A stretch of 64,000 nucleotides of DNA from Dyella silvae (GCF_026421305.1 NZ_JAPJBQ010000003.1:248001-312000), one strand, 5' to 3'. Positions 47,271 through 56,838 are shown, counted from the first letter of the stretch. Program-made: numbers and translations. The notes: a model not told the origin generated them from the letters alone.

Positions 47271-47477
47271 ATGTTGATTCTGACCCGCAGGGTCGGTGAA
47301 ACCTTGATGATCGGTGACGAGGTGACCGTTACTGTTCTGGGCGTCAAGGGCAACCAGGTGCGTATTGGCATCAATGCGCCCAAAAACGTCGCCGTGCATC
47401 GCGAAGAGATCTATCAACGGATCAAGAACGAGCACGAACCGGATAGCAATGCATCCGGTGACACTGGCGAACACTGA
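47271..47477 (+). CDS. csrA: carbon storage regulator CsrA/RsmA
   Basis: The 68-residue RNA-binding dimer has the family core [34 protein letters not shown] and RIKNEH. It binds GGA in hairpin loops of mRNA leaders and controls biofilm, motility and virulence in Xanthomonadales. GGAGTGGCAAAC precedes ATG 47271. tRNA-Ser lies 75 bases downstream. Confidence 0.98.
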   Translation: MLILTRRVGETLMIGDEVTVTVLGVKGNQVRIGINAPKNVAVHREEIYQRIKNEHEPDSNASGDTGEH

Positions 47478-47552
47478 TCAAGCAATAAAAGCTTTACCTA
47501 ACGCTCGCCGGTTAGTATCCTTGCCGGCTCCGCAGAAATGCGGACTAAAAAC

Positions 47553-47645
47553 GGAGAGATGCCCGAGAGGCCGAAGGGGCTCCCCTGCTAAGGGAGTATA
47601 GGGTCAAAAGCCTTATCGAGGGTTCGAATCCCTCTCTCTCCGCCA
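47553..47645 (+). tRNA. tRNA-Ser (anticodon GCU)
   Basis: The 93-base type II tRNA includes encoded CCA. The acceptor GGAGAGA (47553-47559) pairs with TCTCTCC (47635-47641). The anticodon loop CTGCTAA gives GCU, reading AGC/AGU. It has a long variable arm and T-arm GAGGG-TTCGAAT-CCCTC. Confidence 0.97.
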
Positions 47646-47697
47646 GATACGCAAAAAGCCCCTCGCGGGGCTTTTTGCGTATCTGGCGGAGAGAGAG
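47632..47697 (+). terminator. terminator palindrome reaching into the tRNA-Ser 3' end
   Basis: Two perfect 31-bp arms (47632-47662 and 47667-47697) close the loop TCGC. The core is GCAAAAAGCCCC/GGGGCTTTTTGC, a normal intrinsic terminator, but the arms extend to include the last 14 bases of the tRNA and their inverted copy. Confidence 0.85.
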
Positions 47698-48262
47698 TTG
47701 TGGACGAACCCTCTTGGTTCGACAAAATTGCCTGGAGCAATTTTGGACAGCCGCAGGCTGGCCCCGTAGCGCAAAGCGCGGAGGGGTGAGGCCCATGGAT
47801 GGGCCGAACAATCCCGAGCTTCACGAAACCGAGTCTTACCTGACGAAGCCCCTCGCGGGGCTTTTTGCGTATCTGGCGGAGAGAGGTGGTGGACGAGCCC
47901 TGACGGTTCGACAAATTTGTCTGGAACTTGTTGGACAGCCGCAGGCTTGCCCCGTAGCGCAAAGCGCGGAGGGGTGAGGCCCATGGATGGGGCGAACAAT
48001 CCCGAGCTACACGAATCCGAATCTCACCTGACGAAGCCCCTCGCGGCGCTTTTTGCGTATCTGGCAGCGCAAGAGAGACGTAGACGAACTCCGAGCCAGA
48101 ACGGCTCTTCACCAGCCGGTCAAATCAAAAACACATCACGGCAGCACCCATTCAGCCCCAGAACTGAATGAACGCCGCAGAACCACCGGAACACCCGAAG
48201 TACCGCCTTTTGACGGCTCCAGCGTTACCTTGCTTACCGTCAACCCTCGCGGAGGGCGTGTC
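47646..48262. other. 617-base noncoding region with tandem repeats after tRNA-Ser
   Basis: It contains about 2.2 copies of a 188-190-base unit (starts at 47658, 47848 and 48036). Open frames here on the minus strand are translations of the repeat and of the tRNA antisense and are not genes. 48100-48262 has no recognised feature except the ribosome binding site of the next gene. Confidence 0.75.
47658..48068 (+). repeat. tandem ~189-bp repeat, 2.2 copies
   Basis: Each unit begins with a terminator-like GCCCCTCGCGGGGCTTTTTG and continues GCGTATCTGGC. The first two then carry GGAGAGAG, the inverted tRNA-Ser 3' end. Later they share GTAGCGCAAAGCGCGGAGGG, then CCCATGGATGG and CCCGAGCT. Periods are 190 and 188 bases; the third copy is truncated and has a stem mutation (GGCGC). 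Confidence 0.85.
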
Positions 48263-49378
48263 ATGGATGTGCTTCGACTTGAGCATCCTGTCCTGCGGAA
48301 ACACCATCGGTTGATCCGCATTCTTGCGCTTGCACTGGTGCTTATCGCCTGCGCCGCCGTGCCGTTTCGTGCAGCTTCCGAAGTATCGGTTGGCATCGGC
48401 GTGTCTGTGGGCTATCCGCCACCACCGTTGCCGCTCTATCTGCAGCCGCCGATTCCTGGTCCGGATTACATCTGGATACCGGGCTATTGGGCCTGGGGTG
48501 ACGATGACTATTACTGGGTGCCGGGCTACTGGGCGTTGCCGCCGTATTTCGGCGCGTTGTGGACGCCGGGTTATTGGGGCTGGTTTGGCGGCGTCTACGT
48601 ATTTCATGGCGGCTACTGGGCACACCACGTCGGCTTCTATGGCGGCATCTGCTACGGGTACGGCTATCCGGGCCACGGCTATTACGGCGGTCGCTGGGAG
48701 CATGATGGGTTCCACTACAACCGCTCGGTCAATCAGATCAATAACGTTCGCGTCACCAACGTTTACAACGGTCCGGTGCCAAACAATGGTGTCGTCAATC
48801 GCACCAGCTTCAATGGCGGCCGCGGTGGCGTGACAGCCGATCCGACACGGCAGGAAGCGGCGGTTGCCCGCGAGGCTCATGTGGCGCCGGTAGCCGTGCA
48901 GACGCAACGCGTTGCGGCGGCCAGTCATGACCCGGCCATGCGGGCCTCGGTCAATCACGGTGCTCCAGCCGTCGCCGGGGCCGCTCGCGCTGCGCCGTTC
49001 AACACATCGGGCGTCCACGCTGCAACGGTGCAGGCACCTCAGAACACCACGGCACTGCGTTCCGCCAATTTCGCGCCGCGCGTAGGTGCTTCGCATGCCG
49101 CCATGCCGCCAGCTGCGGGCGGACTGTCGCCGGGTGCCGGTCATGCGATGAGCAATGCGCGATCGTATCCGTCGTATAACTCACGAACCTATCCGGCCAA
49201 CAACCAGCGCACGTATCAGGCCAACACCCCGCGAACGTATCCGGCCTACAACTATCACCCGATGAACAATCCAGGCGTGTATCACATGGCGGCTGCGCCA
49301 CGTCCGGCACCGGTGCCGGCAAGCCACGCTGCGCGTCCCGCCCCTAATCGTTCCAGCAACAACAACGGGCATCACTAG
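48263..49378 (+). CDS. exported PGYW (YXWGXW-type) repeat protein
   Basis: The 371-residue protein has a signal peptide (cleavage after about residue 39), then a Pro/Tyr/Trp-rich part with three PGYW units (IWIPGYWAW, YWVPGYWAL, LWTPGYWGW) and further FHGGYW repeats, followed by a long Ala/Asn/Ser/Tyr-rich disordered tail with RTYPA repeats. YXWGXW repeats occur in exported or surface proteins of unknown function. GGAGGGCGTGTC precedes ATG 48263. Confidence 0.8.
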   Translation: MDVLRLEHPVLRKHHRLIRILALALVLIACAAVPFRAASEVSVGIGVSVGYPPPPLPLYLQPPIPGPDYIWIPGYWAWGDDDYYWVPGYWALPPYFGALWTPGYWGWFGGVYVFHGGYWAHHVGFYGGICYGYGYPGHGYYGGRWEHDGFHYNRSVNQINNVRVTNVYNGPVPNNGVVNRTSFNGGRGGVTADPTRQEAAVAREAHVAPVAVQTQRVAAASHDPAMRASVNHGAPAVAGAARAAPFNTSGVHAATVQAPQNTTALRSANFAPRVGASHAAMPPAAGGLSPGAGHAMSNARSYPSYNSRTYPANNQRTYQANTPRTYPAYNYHPMNNPGVYHMAAAPRPAPVPASHAARPAPNRSSNNNGHH

Positions 49379-49451
49379 AGACGTTGAGACCGGGCGATCA
49401 GCCGGCGCTGGTTTTCGCCGGGGCCCCAGTCGCACTGAGTTGTCCCACATG

Positions 49452-49479
49452 GACCATCCGCTGTTCGCAGCGGATGGTC
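49452..49479. terminator. strong hairpin between the convergent PGYW-protein gene and lpxH
   Basis: GACCATCCGCTG (49452-49463) pairs perfectly with CAGCGGATGGTC (49468-49479) around a TTCG tetraloop. There is no clear T tract. Confidence 0.65.
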
Positions 49480-49486
49480 TCCTGCG

Positions 49487-50215
49487 TCAGCTCAGGGAAA
49501 GTCCGCGCAGTTCGGCGCCTTCCGGTGTGACACGCAGCACGGAGCCATGCTCGTACCAGTCGCCCAGAACGATGCGTTCGGCCGTTTGGCCATCCAGATC
49601 GAAATGATGAGTGGCGGGGCGGTGCGTGTGGCCGTGAATCAGCCGCGTGACGCTTGCCTTGCGCATGGCGTCCGCTACGGCACCGGCATTGACGTCCATG
49701 ATGGTCTCCATGGCGCTGCCGGTATGCGCACGGCTGTCCTCGCGCGCTTTGGCAGCGAAGGCGCGGCGCGCGTCCAGCGACATGGCGAGAATCTGTGCCT
49801 TCCACGCGGGCGTGCGAACCTGCTTGCGCATGGTCTGGTACGCGATGTCGTCCGTGCACAGCATGTCGCCATGCATCAGCAGGGTTGGGCGGCCGTAGAG
49901 TTCATGCACGGTGCCATCTTCGAGCAGCGTGAAGCCCGCGCATTTGGCGAAATCTTCGCCTAGCAGGAAGTCGCGATTGCCCACCATGAAATACACGGGC
50001 ACGCCGCTGTCGCGAAGCGCCTTGGTGGCGCTGGCGATGCGCGTGGGGAGTTCAGCGTCGTCATCGTCACCGATCCAAGCCTCAACCAGGTCGCCGAGGA
50101 TGTACAACGCATCGGCGGAGCGTGCTTCGTCGCTGGCAAGAAACTGTTCGAACAGGTGAGTGATTTGCGGGCGACCGTTATCCAGATGCAGGTCGGAAAT
50201 AAACAGCGTGGCCAT
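49487..50215 (-). CDS. lpxH: UDP-2,3-diacylglucosamine hydrolase
   Basis: The 242-residue calcineurin-like phosphoesterase makes lipid X in lipid A synthesis. Metal motifs are FISDLHLD, YILGDLVEAWIGDDD, MVGNRDFLLG, LMHGDMLCTDD and HGHTHRP. It starts six bases after the cyclophilin gene's stop, so the two form an operon. Confidence 0.96.
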   Translation of the reverse strand: MATLFISDLHLDNGRPQITHLFEQFLASDEARSADALYILGDLVEAWIGDDDDAELPTRIASATKALRDSGVPVYFMVGNRDFLLGEDFAKCAGFTLLEDGTVHELYGRPTLLMHGDMLCTDDIAYQTMRKQVRTPAWKAQILAMSLDARRAFAAKAREDSRAHTGSAMETIMDVNAGAVADAMRKASVTRLIHGHTHRPATHHFDLDGQTAERIVLGDWYEHGSVLRVTPEGAELRGLSLS

Positions 50216-50221
50216 CGTGCC

Positions 50222-50929
50222 TTAACCCTTGGTCTTGCTGGCGGGCTTGCCATTCTTGGCGGGGGCGGCCGATTTATCTGTGGCAGGTTCAGCCGGCTTG
50301 GACGTCGGGCTTGCCGCCGTTTCCTCGCCAACCACGTTGGCGCTGTCGATGGTCACCAGTGGATTGGGCACGTCACCCGCGAACGGGCCGAGCGCGCGTG
50401 ATGGCAGCGCGGCCATCTTGTCCACCACATCCATACCCTTCACGACCTTGCCAAACACGGCGTAGCCCCAGGTCAGGCCGCTCTGGTTGCCGACAAAGTC
50501 GAGCCGGCGGTTGTCCACCAGATTGAAGAAGAACTGCGATGTGCCGGAGTTGGGGTCGGCGCCACGCGCTACGGCTACGGTGCCACGCAAGTTGGACAGA
50601 CCGTTGTCAGCTTCGCTGGCGATGGCCGAACGGGTGCGCTTGGCCTGCAGGTCGCGTGTGTAGAGGCCGCCCTGGACCAAATAGCCCGGAATGGCGCGAT
50701 GGAACACCGTGCCGCTGTAGAAGCCGTCGCGCACGTACTGCAGGAAGTTGGCAACGCTCTTGGGTGCCTTGTCCGGGTACAGCTCCAGTGTGATGTCGCC
50801 CTGCGAGGTGTGCAGCACGACTTGCGGGTGCGGTTGTGTGGCGGCCGGCGTCGTCGCGGGCTTGGCGGCTTGCGCAAACAGCGCGAGCGGCGACAACAGC
50901 AGGGCGGTGGCAAGCAGGAGTCGGGACAT
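50222..50929 (-). CDS. ppiA: exported cyclophilin-type peptidyl-prolyl isomerase
   Basis: The 235-residue protein has a signal peptide (1-20), a cyclophilin domain (FHRAIPGYLVQGG, GTSQFFFNL, AVFGKVVKGMDVVD) and a Lys/Ala/Pro-rich C-terminal tail of about 40 residues. It is periplasmic, like PpiA. ATG 50929 gives a normal signal peptide; an in-frame ATG lies eight codons upstream. Confidence 0.9.
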   Translation of the reverse strand: MSRLLLATALLLSPLALFAQAAKPATTPAATQPHPQVVLHTSQGDITLELYPDKAPKSVANFLQYVRDGFYSGTVFHRAIPGYLVQGGLYTRDLQAKRTRSAIASEADNGLSNLRGTVAVARGADPNSGTSQFFFNLVDNRRLDFVGNQSGLTWGYAVFGKVVKGMDVVDKMAALPSRALGPFAGDVPNPLVTIDSANVVGEETAASPTSKPAEPATDKSAAPAKNGKPASKTKG

Positions 50930-50989
50930 GGCGGATCGGGCGGCTTGTGGCATCAGGACATCATACGCGGCAGAGACGCGGCATGGTTC

Positions 50990-52507
50990 TCAGGAGGGGT
51001 GGACTTCCAGCAGCAGGCCCAGTTCGTTCATCGGGGCTTGCTCCTGTTCCAGGTCGGCTTCGCTGAGTGGGTGTTGATCCAGCCACGCCGAGGGCAGGGT
51101 GAGCCGCAGGCGCTGGCTGGTGGCGGCCAGACGGATTTGCGGGAGGGATTCCGCACGCCGTGCCCGGCGGAACAGCACCCCCAGGCGCAGCAGGGCGGTG
51201 ATGTAGCGAGCCAGCAACCGATAGCGCTGCGGTAGCGCCGAGAACGTCGCCTTGTCGGGCTTGCGGCGATGCGATTCCACAATGGCGGCCAGCAACTGCT
51301 GCTCCTGGCGCGAGAAGCCAGCCAAATCGGCGTGGCGCAGGATGTAGGCACCGTGGTGGTGGTGCTGGCTGTGCGCGATGGCCAGGCCGATTTCGTGCAC
51401 TCGCGACACCCACGACAGCCATTCGCGCGCTTCGCCGTCGAGCTTCCAGACACGCGCGATCTGGTCGAAGAACATCAGCGCGGTGGACTCCACGCGGCGG
51501 GCCTGGGCGCGGTCCACGCCATAGCGATTAGCCAGCGCGTCGATGCTCGCGGTGCGCGGATCGGTGCCGCCGGCGCGGCCCAGCAGATCCCACAGCAGGC
51601 CTTCGCGCATCGAACTCTGGCAAACCCGCAGCCGCTCGATGCCAAGCGCTTCAAAGGCGGCCTCAAAGATCGCCACGCCACCGGCGATGACCGGCGCGCG
51701 GTCCTCGGCCAGTCCCGGCAGTTTCAGAGTGTTGATCTGGCCTTGCTCGAGCAAGGCATCGCGCAGGGAGGCGAGCGACGCCGGCGTGATGCCGTCATCG
51801 GAGAACTTCATCGCCTGCACTACCGAGCCGATGGACTTGGCGGTGCCGGACGAACCATAGGCCTCCACCCAGCCGGACTCGCGATAGTCCTCGGAAAACT
51901 GCTGCAACAGCACGCCGATTTCATTGTTGGCGCGTTGCCAGCGCTTGCGATTGAGCTTGCCGCCGGGGAAGAAACGCAGCGTGGATGCGATGCATCCGGC
52001 CTGTACGCTTTCGGTATGCATCGGCGCGACACCGCGCCCGATGATGAACTCCGTACTGCCACCGCCCACGTCGATCACCAGCCGGCTTTCACGCGAGGCG
52101 GGCAGGTCATGGGAAGCACCGAGGAAGATCAGTCGGCCTTCTTCGCGGCCGGAGACGATTTCCACCGGATGCCCAAGCGCTGCTTCGGCTGCCGTGAGGA
52201 AAGACTGCGGAGAGGCGAGGCGGCGGACCGTGTTGGTAGCCACGGCGCGCACGCGAATCGAAGGCACGCCGGCGATGCGCTGACCAAAGCGGGCCAGGCA
52301 GTTGAGCGCGCGGGCGCGGTGTTCGGCATCCAGCGTGCCGTCGGCGCGAAGACCGGCGGCCATGCGGACGGTTTCGCGCAGGCGATCGATCACGCGGGGT
52401 TCGCCATGTTCCACCCGGGCCACCACCATGTGGTAGCTGTTGGAGCCCATATCGACGGCGGCGATCAGTTCGCCGTCCTTGATCTGGATCTGATCGCCTT
52501 GGCTCAT
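50990..52507 (-). CDS. ppx: exopolyphosphatase (Ppx/GppA family)
   Basis: The 505-residue ASKHA-fold phosphatase starts VAAVDMGSNSYHMVVARV and has RLVIDVGGGSTEFIIG, then an HD-like C-terminal helical domain (VHEIGLAIAHSQHHHHGAYIL). It removes terminal phosphate from polyphosphate, and may hydrolyse pppGpp. It lies 80 bases downstream of ppk on the same strand. Confidence 0.94.
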   Translation of the reverse strand: MSQGDQIQIKDGELIAAVDMGSNSYHMVVARVEHGEPRVIDRLRETVRMAAGLRADGTLDAEHRARALNCLARFGQRIAGVPSIRVRAVATNTVRRLASPQSFLTAAEAALGHPVEIVSGREEGRLIFLGASHDLPASRESRLVIDVGGGSTEFIIGRGVAPMHTESVQAGCIASTLRFFPGGKLNRKRWQRANNEIGVLLQQFSEDYRESGWVEAYGSSGTAKSIGSVVQAMKFSDDGITPASLASLRDALLEQGQINTLKLPGLAEDRAPVIAGGVAIFEAAFEALGIERLRVCQSSMREGLLWDLLGRAGGTDPRTASIDALANRYGVDRAQARRVESTALMFFDQIARVWKLDGEAREWLSWVSRVHEIGLAIAHSQHHHHGAYILRHADLAGFSRQEQQLLAAIVESHRRKPDKATFSALPQRYRLLARYITALLRLGVLFRRARRAESLPQIRLAATSQRLRLTLPSAWLDQHPLSEADLEQEQAPMNELGLLLEVHPS

Positions 52508-52587
52508 GCGGGGCTCGTTCCGGGCTGCTGAGGGCGAATTCTCTCATGCGAGGCCCGGAGCGAGTAGCGCGAATTCCCGCGATGCCC

Positions 52588-54690
52588 CTAACCCGCGGCA
52601 GGTACCAGCTTGTTCAGCAGCCACTGCTGAGCACTGTGCGGCGGCTCACCACCCGGCTGGGCGCGCGTATAGCGTCCATCGCTGTCGAGCAACCATGCCT
52701 CGGTGTTGTCGGCCAGGTAATTCGCCAGTGTCTCTTCGTACACGCGAACGGCATAGTTCGGGTCGAGGATGGGGAAGGCGACCTCGATACGGCGCATCAG
52801 GTTGCGCTCCATCCAGTCCGCGCTGCCGCAGTAGATTTCCGGCGAGCCGTCGTTGGCGAACCAGTAAACGCGGCTGTGCTCGAGGAAGCGGCCGACGATG
52901 GAGCGCACGCGAATGCGGTCGGACACGCCCGGCAACCCCGGGCGCAGCGTGCAGGCGCCACGTACGATCAGGTCGATCTCCACACCCGCCTGCGAAGCGC
53001 GGTACAGCGCCTGGATCACATGCGCCTCATTGAGCGCATTGAGTTTGGCCACGATGCGAGCCGGTTTGCCCGCTTCGGCATGGGCGGTCTCGCGCTCGAT
53101 CTTTTCAAGCACGCTGCGATACAGCGTGAACGGCGAATGCAGCAGATGCTTCAGTTCGATCACCGGGCCCAGACCCGAGAGCTGCTGGAAGACCTTATGT
53201 AAATCTTCGCCAATGCCCGGGTCGGCGGTCATCAGGCCAATGTCGGTATAGCTACGGCTATTGGCCTGGTGGTAATTGCCGGTGGACAGGTGCACGTAGC
53301 GGCGCAGCACATCGTCTTCGCGGCGCACGATCAGCAGCATCTTGGCGTGCGTCTTGTAGCCCACCACGCCGTAGACCACCTGTACGCCGGCCTCCTGCAG
53401 TCGGGTCGCGAGGCGGATATTCGCCTCTTCGTCGAAGCGTGCGCGCAGCTCGATCACCACGGTGACGTCTTTGCCGTTGCGCGCTGCTTCCACCAACAGG
53501 TCGACCAGCGGCGTGTCCACGCCGGCGCGGTAGAGCGTCTGCTTGATGGCGAGTACGGCCGGATCCTGCGTGGCCTGGCGCAGCAGGTCCACCACGGCGG
53601 CGAACGATTCGTACGGGTGATGCAGCAGCACGTCGCGCTGGCGCAGTACCTCGAACTTGCAGCGGCTGGCGTTGAAGGCCTGCGGCAGCTGAGGGATGAA
53701 GCGGGGGAATTTCAGCTCCGGCCGGTCCAGCCCTTCGTAGATGGTGCCGGCGCGGATGATGTTGACCGGCCCGTCGCAGCGATAAACGTCGGTTTCTTCC
53801 AGCTCAAAGTTGGCTACGAGCATGGCGACGATGGCCTTGGGGCAATCGTTGCCGATCTCCAGCCGCACCGGTCGCGCGTAGCCACGGCCGATCAGTTCTT
53901 CGCTGAGCGCGCGGGCGAGGTTGTCCACCTCGGCTTCCTCGACCATCAGCTCGCTGTTGCGGGTGACGCGGAACTGATAGGAGCCGGCCACCTTGAAGCC
54001 GGGGAACATCAGATCGACGAAGCCTTGCAGCAGCTCGGCCAGGAAGATGTAGTGGTCGCCGCCATCGCACACTTCGTCGGGAAGGCGAATGATGCGTGGC
54101 AGCGAGCGCGGTGCGCGCACCAGCGCCATATGGCCCTCGCGGCCAAACGCGTCGCGGCCCTTCAGCACCACGGCGATGTTCAGCGTCTTGTTGAGGATGC
54201 GCGGAAACGGGTGTGCCGGGTCCAGCCCCAGTGGAGACAACACGGGCAGCACTTCGTTTTCGAAATAGCCTTGCAGCCACCGCTTCTGGCGCGCAGTCCA
54301 GTCGTCCCGGGTGAGGAAGTGGATGTTTTCAGCGTCCAATGCCGGGCGCAGCTCGTGCTGCCAGGTTTCGTACTGCTGGTCGACCAGATCCAGCACGCGC
54401 TTGCGAATGCGCGTAAGCAGGTCGCCGGACGACAGACCGTCGGGGCCGGGAGCTGCCGAACCGAACATGTGATGGTGCTTGAGCATGGCCACGCGCACCT
54501 CGAAGAACTCATCGAGGTTGTTGGCGACGATGCTCAGGAAACGCAGGCGTTCCAGCAGCGGTATGCGTGTGTCGCGCGCCTGCGCCAGCACACGGAAATT
54601 GAACTCGAGCGCGGCCAGTTCTCGGCTGAGATAGAGCTCGGGAGCGGCACGGTCGACGACGGGCGGTGGAGTAGCAGGTTTACGACGCAT
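52588..54690 (-). CDS. ppk: polyphosphate kinase 1
   Basis: The 700-residue enzyme polymerises the gamma-phosphate of ATP. Domains in order are N (ELYLSRELAALEFNFRVL, NNLDEFFEVR), H, and the PLD-like C1/C2 domains with catalytic His in GYKTHAKM and HLSTGNYH. ATG 54690 is used; the upstream in-frame ATG at 54732 adds an unlikely basic tail. Confidence 0.97.
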   Translation of the reverse strand: MRRKPATPPPVVDRAAPELYLSRELAALEFNFRVLAQARDTRIPLLERLRFLSIVANNLDEFFEVRVAMLKHHHMFGSAAPGPDGLSSGDLLTRIRKRVLDLVDQQYETWQHELRPALDAENIHFLTRDDWTARQKRWLQGYFENEVLPVLSPLGLDPAHPFPRILNKTLNIAVVLKGRDAFGREGHMALVRAPRSLPRIIRLPDEVCDGGDHYIFLAELLQGFVDLMFPGFKVAGSYQFRVTRNSELMVEEAEVDNLARALSEELIGRGYARPVRLEIGNDCPKAIVAMLVANFELEETDVYRCDGPVNIIRAGTIYEGLDRPELKFPRFIPQLPQAFNASRCKFEVLRQRDVLLHHPYESFAAVVDLLRQATQDPAVLAIKQTLYRAGVDTPLVDLLVEAARNGKDVTVVIELRARFDEEANIRLATRLQEAGVQVVYGVVGYKTHAKMLLIVRREDDVLRRYVHLSTGNYHQANSRSYTDIGLMTADPGIGEDLHKVFQQLSGLGPVIELKHLLHSPFTLYRSVLEKIERETAHAEAGKPARIVAKLNALNEAHVIQALYRASQAGVEIDLIVRGACTLRPGLPGVSDRIRVRSIVGRFLEHSRVYWFANDGSPEIYCGSADWMERNLMRRIEVAFPILDPNYAVRVYEETLANYLADNTEAWLLDSDGRYTRAQPGGEPPHSAQQWLLNKLVPAAG

Positions 54691-54799
54691 CCCCCCATTC
54701 TGGACGATGCGGCGTTTTGTTACATGGTGCACCGCCGCGTACTGTGATGGCCGTTCAGCTCAACGGCATCGGAGACGGGCGGCGCCGCCCATGGTCGTC

Positions 54800-56068
54800 T
54801 CACTCGGGGTCGCCGGTACCCGGCGCGAGGAGGCGCTCTGTGCTGAACCAGCAGGAGAAAGTGGAGCCCTGACCCGGTTCGCTCTGGATGTCCAGGCGAG
54901 CTTGATGGAGGTTCAGCACATGCTTGACGATGGACAAGCCCAGACCGGTGCCGCCGCTTTCCCGCGACCGGCTCGACGACACGCGGTAGAAACGCTCGGT
55001 AAGGCGAGCGAGATGCGAGGCGGGGATGCCGTAACCGGTGTCGGTGACGGAGTAGACCGCGCCGTCCGCGGTGCGCCGCCAGCGGATGGTGATGCGCCCA
55101 CCGGTCGGCGTGTAACGCACAGCGTTACTCACCAGATTGGAAAGTGCGCTGTGCAGATCCTTCACCGAGCCCAGCAAATCCATCTCGGCGGTGGATTCCA
55201 CGGTGATCTGGTGGCGGCCCTGGCTGAGCGCTTCGGCTTCCTTGCGAATGGTGGCCAGCAGCGGCGTCATCTGCACGCGCTCGTCCTGTACATGGTCCTG
55301 TGTTTCCAGGCGCGACAGGGTGAGCAGGTCTTCCACGATCTGCCCCATGCGCTTGGATTGCGCGCGCATTTCGCTGAGCACCGGTGCGAGCTCCGGCACG
55401 TCTTCGGGATCGATCAGTTCGAGGTATCCGTGAATCACGGTGAGTGGCGTGCGCAGTTCGTGCGACACGTTGGCGACGAAGTCGCGGCGAATCTGTTCCA
55501 GGCGCGTGAGATGACTGATGTCGCGCGCCAGCAGCAAGCGCTGGCGGCGCCCGAACGGCAGCAGCGTCACGTTGATATGACGATTGGGACGACCCGGCGC
55601 CGCCACATCGTTGAGCGGTTCGCGCGCGCCTTCCTTCAGCCAGCTCGCCAGCTCGGTGGTGCTCAGGCGTTCGTCGAGGTGTGCGCCGCGATCCTGCGGG
55701 CGCCGCAAGCCGAGCAAATCTTCGGCGGCGTGATTGAACCAACGCACGTGCTGCTCGTTGTCGAGCAACACGACGGCGTCCGGCAGACTGCCGGCGGCAC
55801 TGCGCAGATCGCGCAAACTGGAGGCAATGCGACGGGAACGCGTCATGAAGCGGTCATGCTTAAGGGAGAGTGCCGTGGGGCCTTGTGTCATCATGAGCTG
55901 CGCTTGATGACGGATTCGGGTCAGCAACAAGACGATTTCTGCGATCGCGACCAGCGCCACGCCGGTCGCCACATGACCTCCCGCCAACCAGCCGATGCCT
56001 GCGCCCACAAGCAGTCCGACAGCCAGTGCGGCCGGCAGCATCCAGGAGCGGTCGAAAGCATTTGGCAT
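54800..56068 (-). CDS. phoR: phosphate regulon sensor histidine kinase PhoR
   Basis: The 422-residue protein has two N-terminal membrane helices (about 9-30 and 33-50), a PAS domain (DAVVLLDNEQHVRWFNHAAEDLLG), the H box VSHELRTPLTVIHGYLEL, N box ALSNLVSNAVRYTP and G boxes DTGYGIP and GGTGLGLSIV. It lacks a large periplasmic domain, as PhoR does. It starts 80 bases after phoB. Confidence 0.95.
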   Translation of the reverse strand: MPNAFDRSWMLPAALAVGLLVGAGIGWLAGGHVATGVALVAIAEIVLLLTRIRHQAQLMMTQGPTALSLKHDRFMTRSRRIASSLRDLRSAAGSLPDAVVLLDNEQHVRWFNHAAEDLLGLRRPQDRGAHLDERLSTTELASWLKEGAREPLNDVAAPGRPNRHINVTLLPFGRRQRLLLARDISHLTRLEQIRRDFVANVSHELRTPLTVIHGYLELIDPEDVPELAPVLSEMRAQSKRMGQIVEDLLTLSRLETQDHVQDERVQMTPLLATIRKEAEALSQGRHQITVESTAEMDLLGSVKDLHSALSNLVSNAVRYTPTGGRITIRWRRTADGAVYSVTDTGYGIPASHLARLTERFYRVSSSRSRESGGTGLGLSIVKHVLNLHQARLDIQSEPGQGSTFSCWFSTERLLAPGTGDPE

Positions 56069-56148
56069 GGGCGGTCAGTCGAGGGCGCCGGGCTGGCGAG
56101 GCGCCAGCATCGGCAAAAGTCTGCGCACCCGCAATAGTTCGCGAGGCG

Positions 56149-56838
56149 TCAGACGCTGGCGGAGAATCGGTAGCCTGCGCCGCGCACCGTTTGCACCATG
56201 TCGTCGAGCTTCCATGGTTCGAGTGTCTTGCGCAGACGGCGGATGTGTACGTCCACCGTGCGTTCTTCGACGTACACGCTGCCACCCCACACATGATCAA
56301 GCAGCTGGGCGCGCGAATAGACGCGCTCCGGGTGTGTCATGAAGAAGTACAGCAGGCGGTATTCGGTGGGACCGATGGTCACCGGGTCGTCACCGGCGAA
56401 TACGCGGTGGGCCGGGCCGTCGATACGCAGGCCGCCCAGCTCCACCATGCCGGAACCGTCGTCGCCCTGGCTGCGGCGAAGCACAGCCTTGATGCGGGCG
56501 ACCAGCTCACGGGTGGAGAAGGGCTTGATGACGTAATCGTCCACGCCGGCTTCCAGGCCGTTGACGCGATCCATCTCCTCACCGCGTGCGGTGAGCATGA
56601 TGATCGGCACTTCGCGGCTCAGTTCTTCTTTGCGCAGGCGGCGGGCGAGGTCCAGGCCGCTGGTGCCGGGTAGCATCCAGTCGAGCAGAATCAGGTCGGG
56701 GACCTGTTCGGCAATGGCCAATTGGGCTGCACGCGCGTCAGCGGCGTGAATGGCGTCCATGCCGGCCTTGCGCAATGCAAAGGCGACCATGTCGCGGATC
56801 GATGCTTCGTCTTCGACGATCAGGATGCGCTTGTGCAC
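56149..56838 (-). CDS. phoB: phosphate regulon response regulator PhoB
   Basis: The 229-residue OmpR-family regulator has a receiver domain with E9-D10, phospho-acceptor D53 and the KPFS Lys, and a winged-helix domain ending [14 protein letters not shown]...VRGAGYRFS. The start codon is GTG 56838 with a weak ribosome binding site. It is followed by phoR, ppk and ppx on the same strand. Confidence 0.96.
   Translation of the reverse strand: MHKRILIVEDEASIRDMVAFALRKAGMDAIHAADARAAQLAIAEQVPDLILLDWMLPGTSGLDLARRLRKEELSREVPIIMLTARGEEMDRVNGLEAGVDDYVIKPFSTRELVARIKAVLRRSQGDDGSGMVELGGLRIDGPAHRVFAGDDPVTIGPTEYRLLYFFMTHPERVYSRAQLLDHVWGGSVYVEERTVDVHIRRLRKTLEPWKLDDMVQTVRGAGYRFSASV

Noticed and set aside
47658..48068. 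Tandem repeat considered as a CRISPR array
   Set aside because: Units are about 189 bp and repeat along their whole length, with no short repeat/spacer pattern and no cas genes.
47588..48112. Minus-strand open frame across tRNA-Ser and the repeats
   Set aside because: It is antisense to tRNA-Ser and yields the well-known spurious peptide ERGIRTLDKA; the rest is translated repeat.
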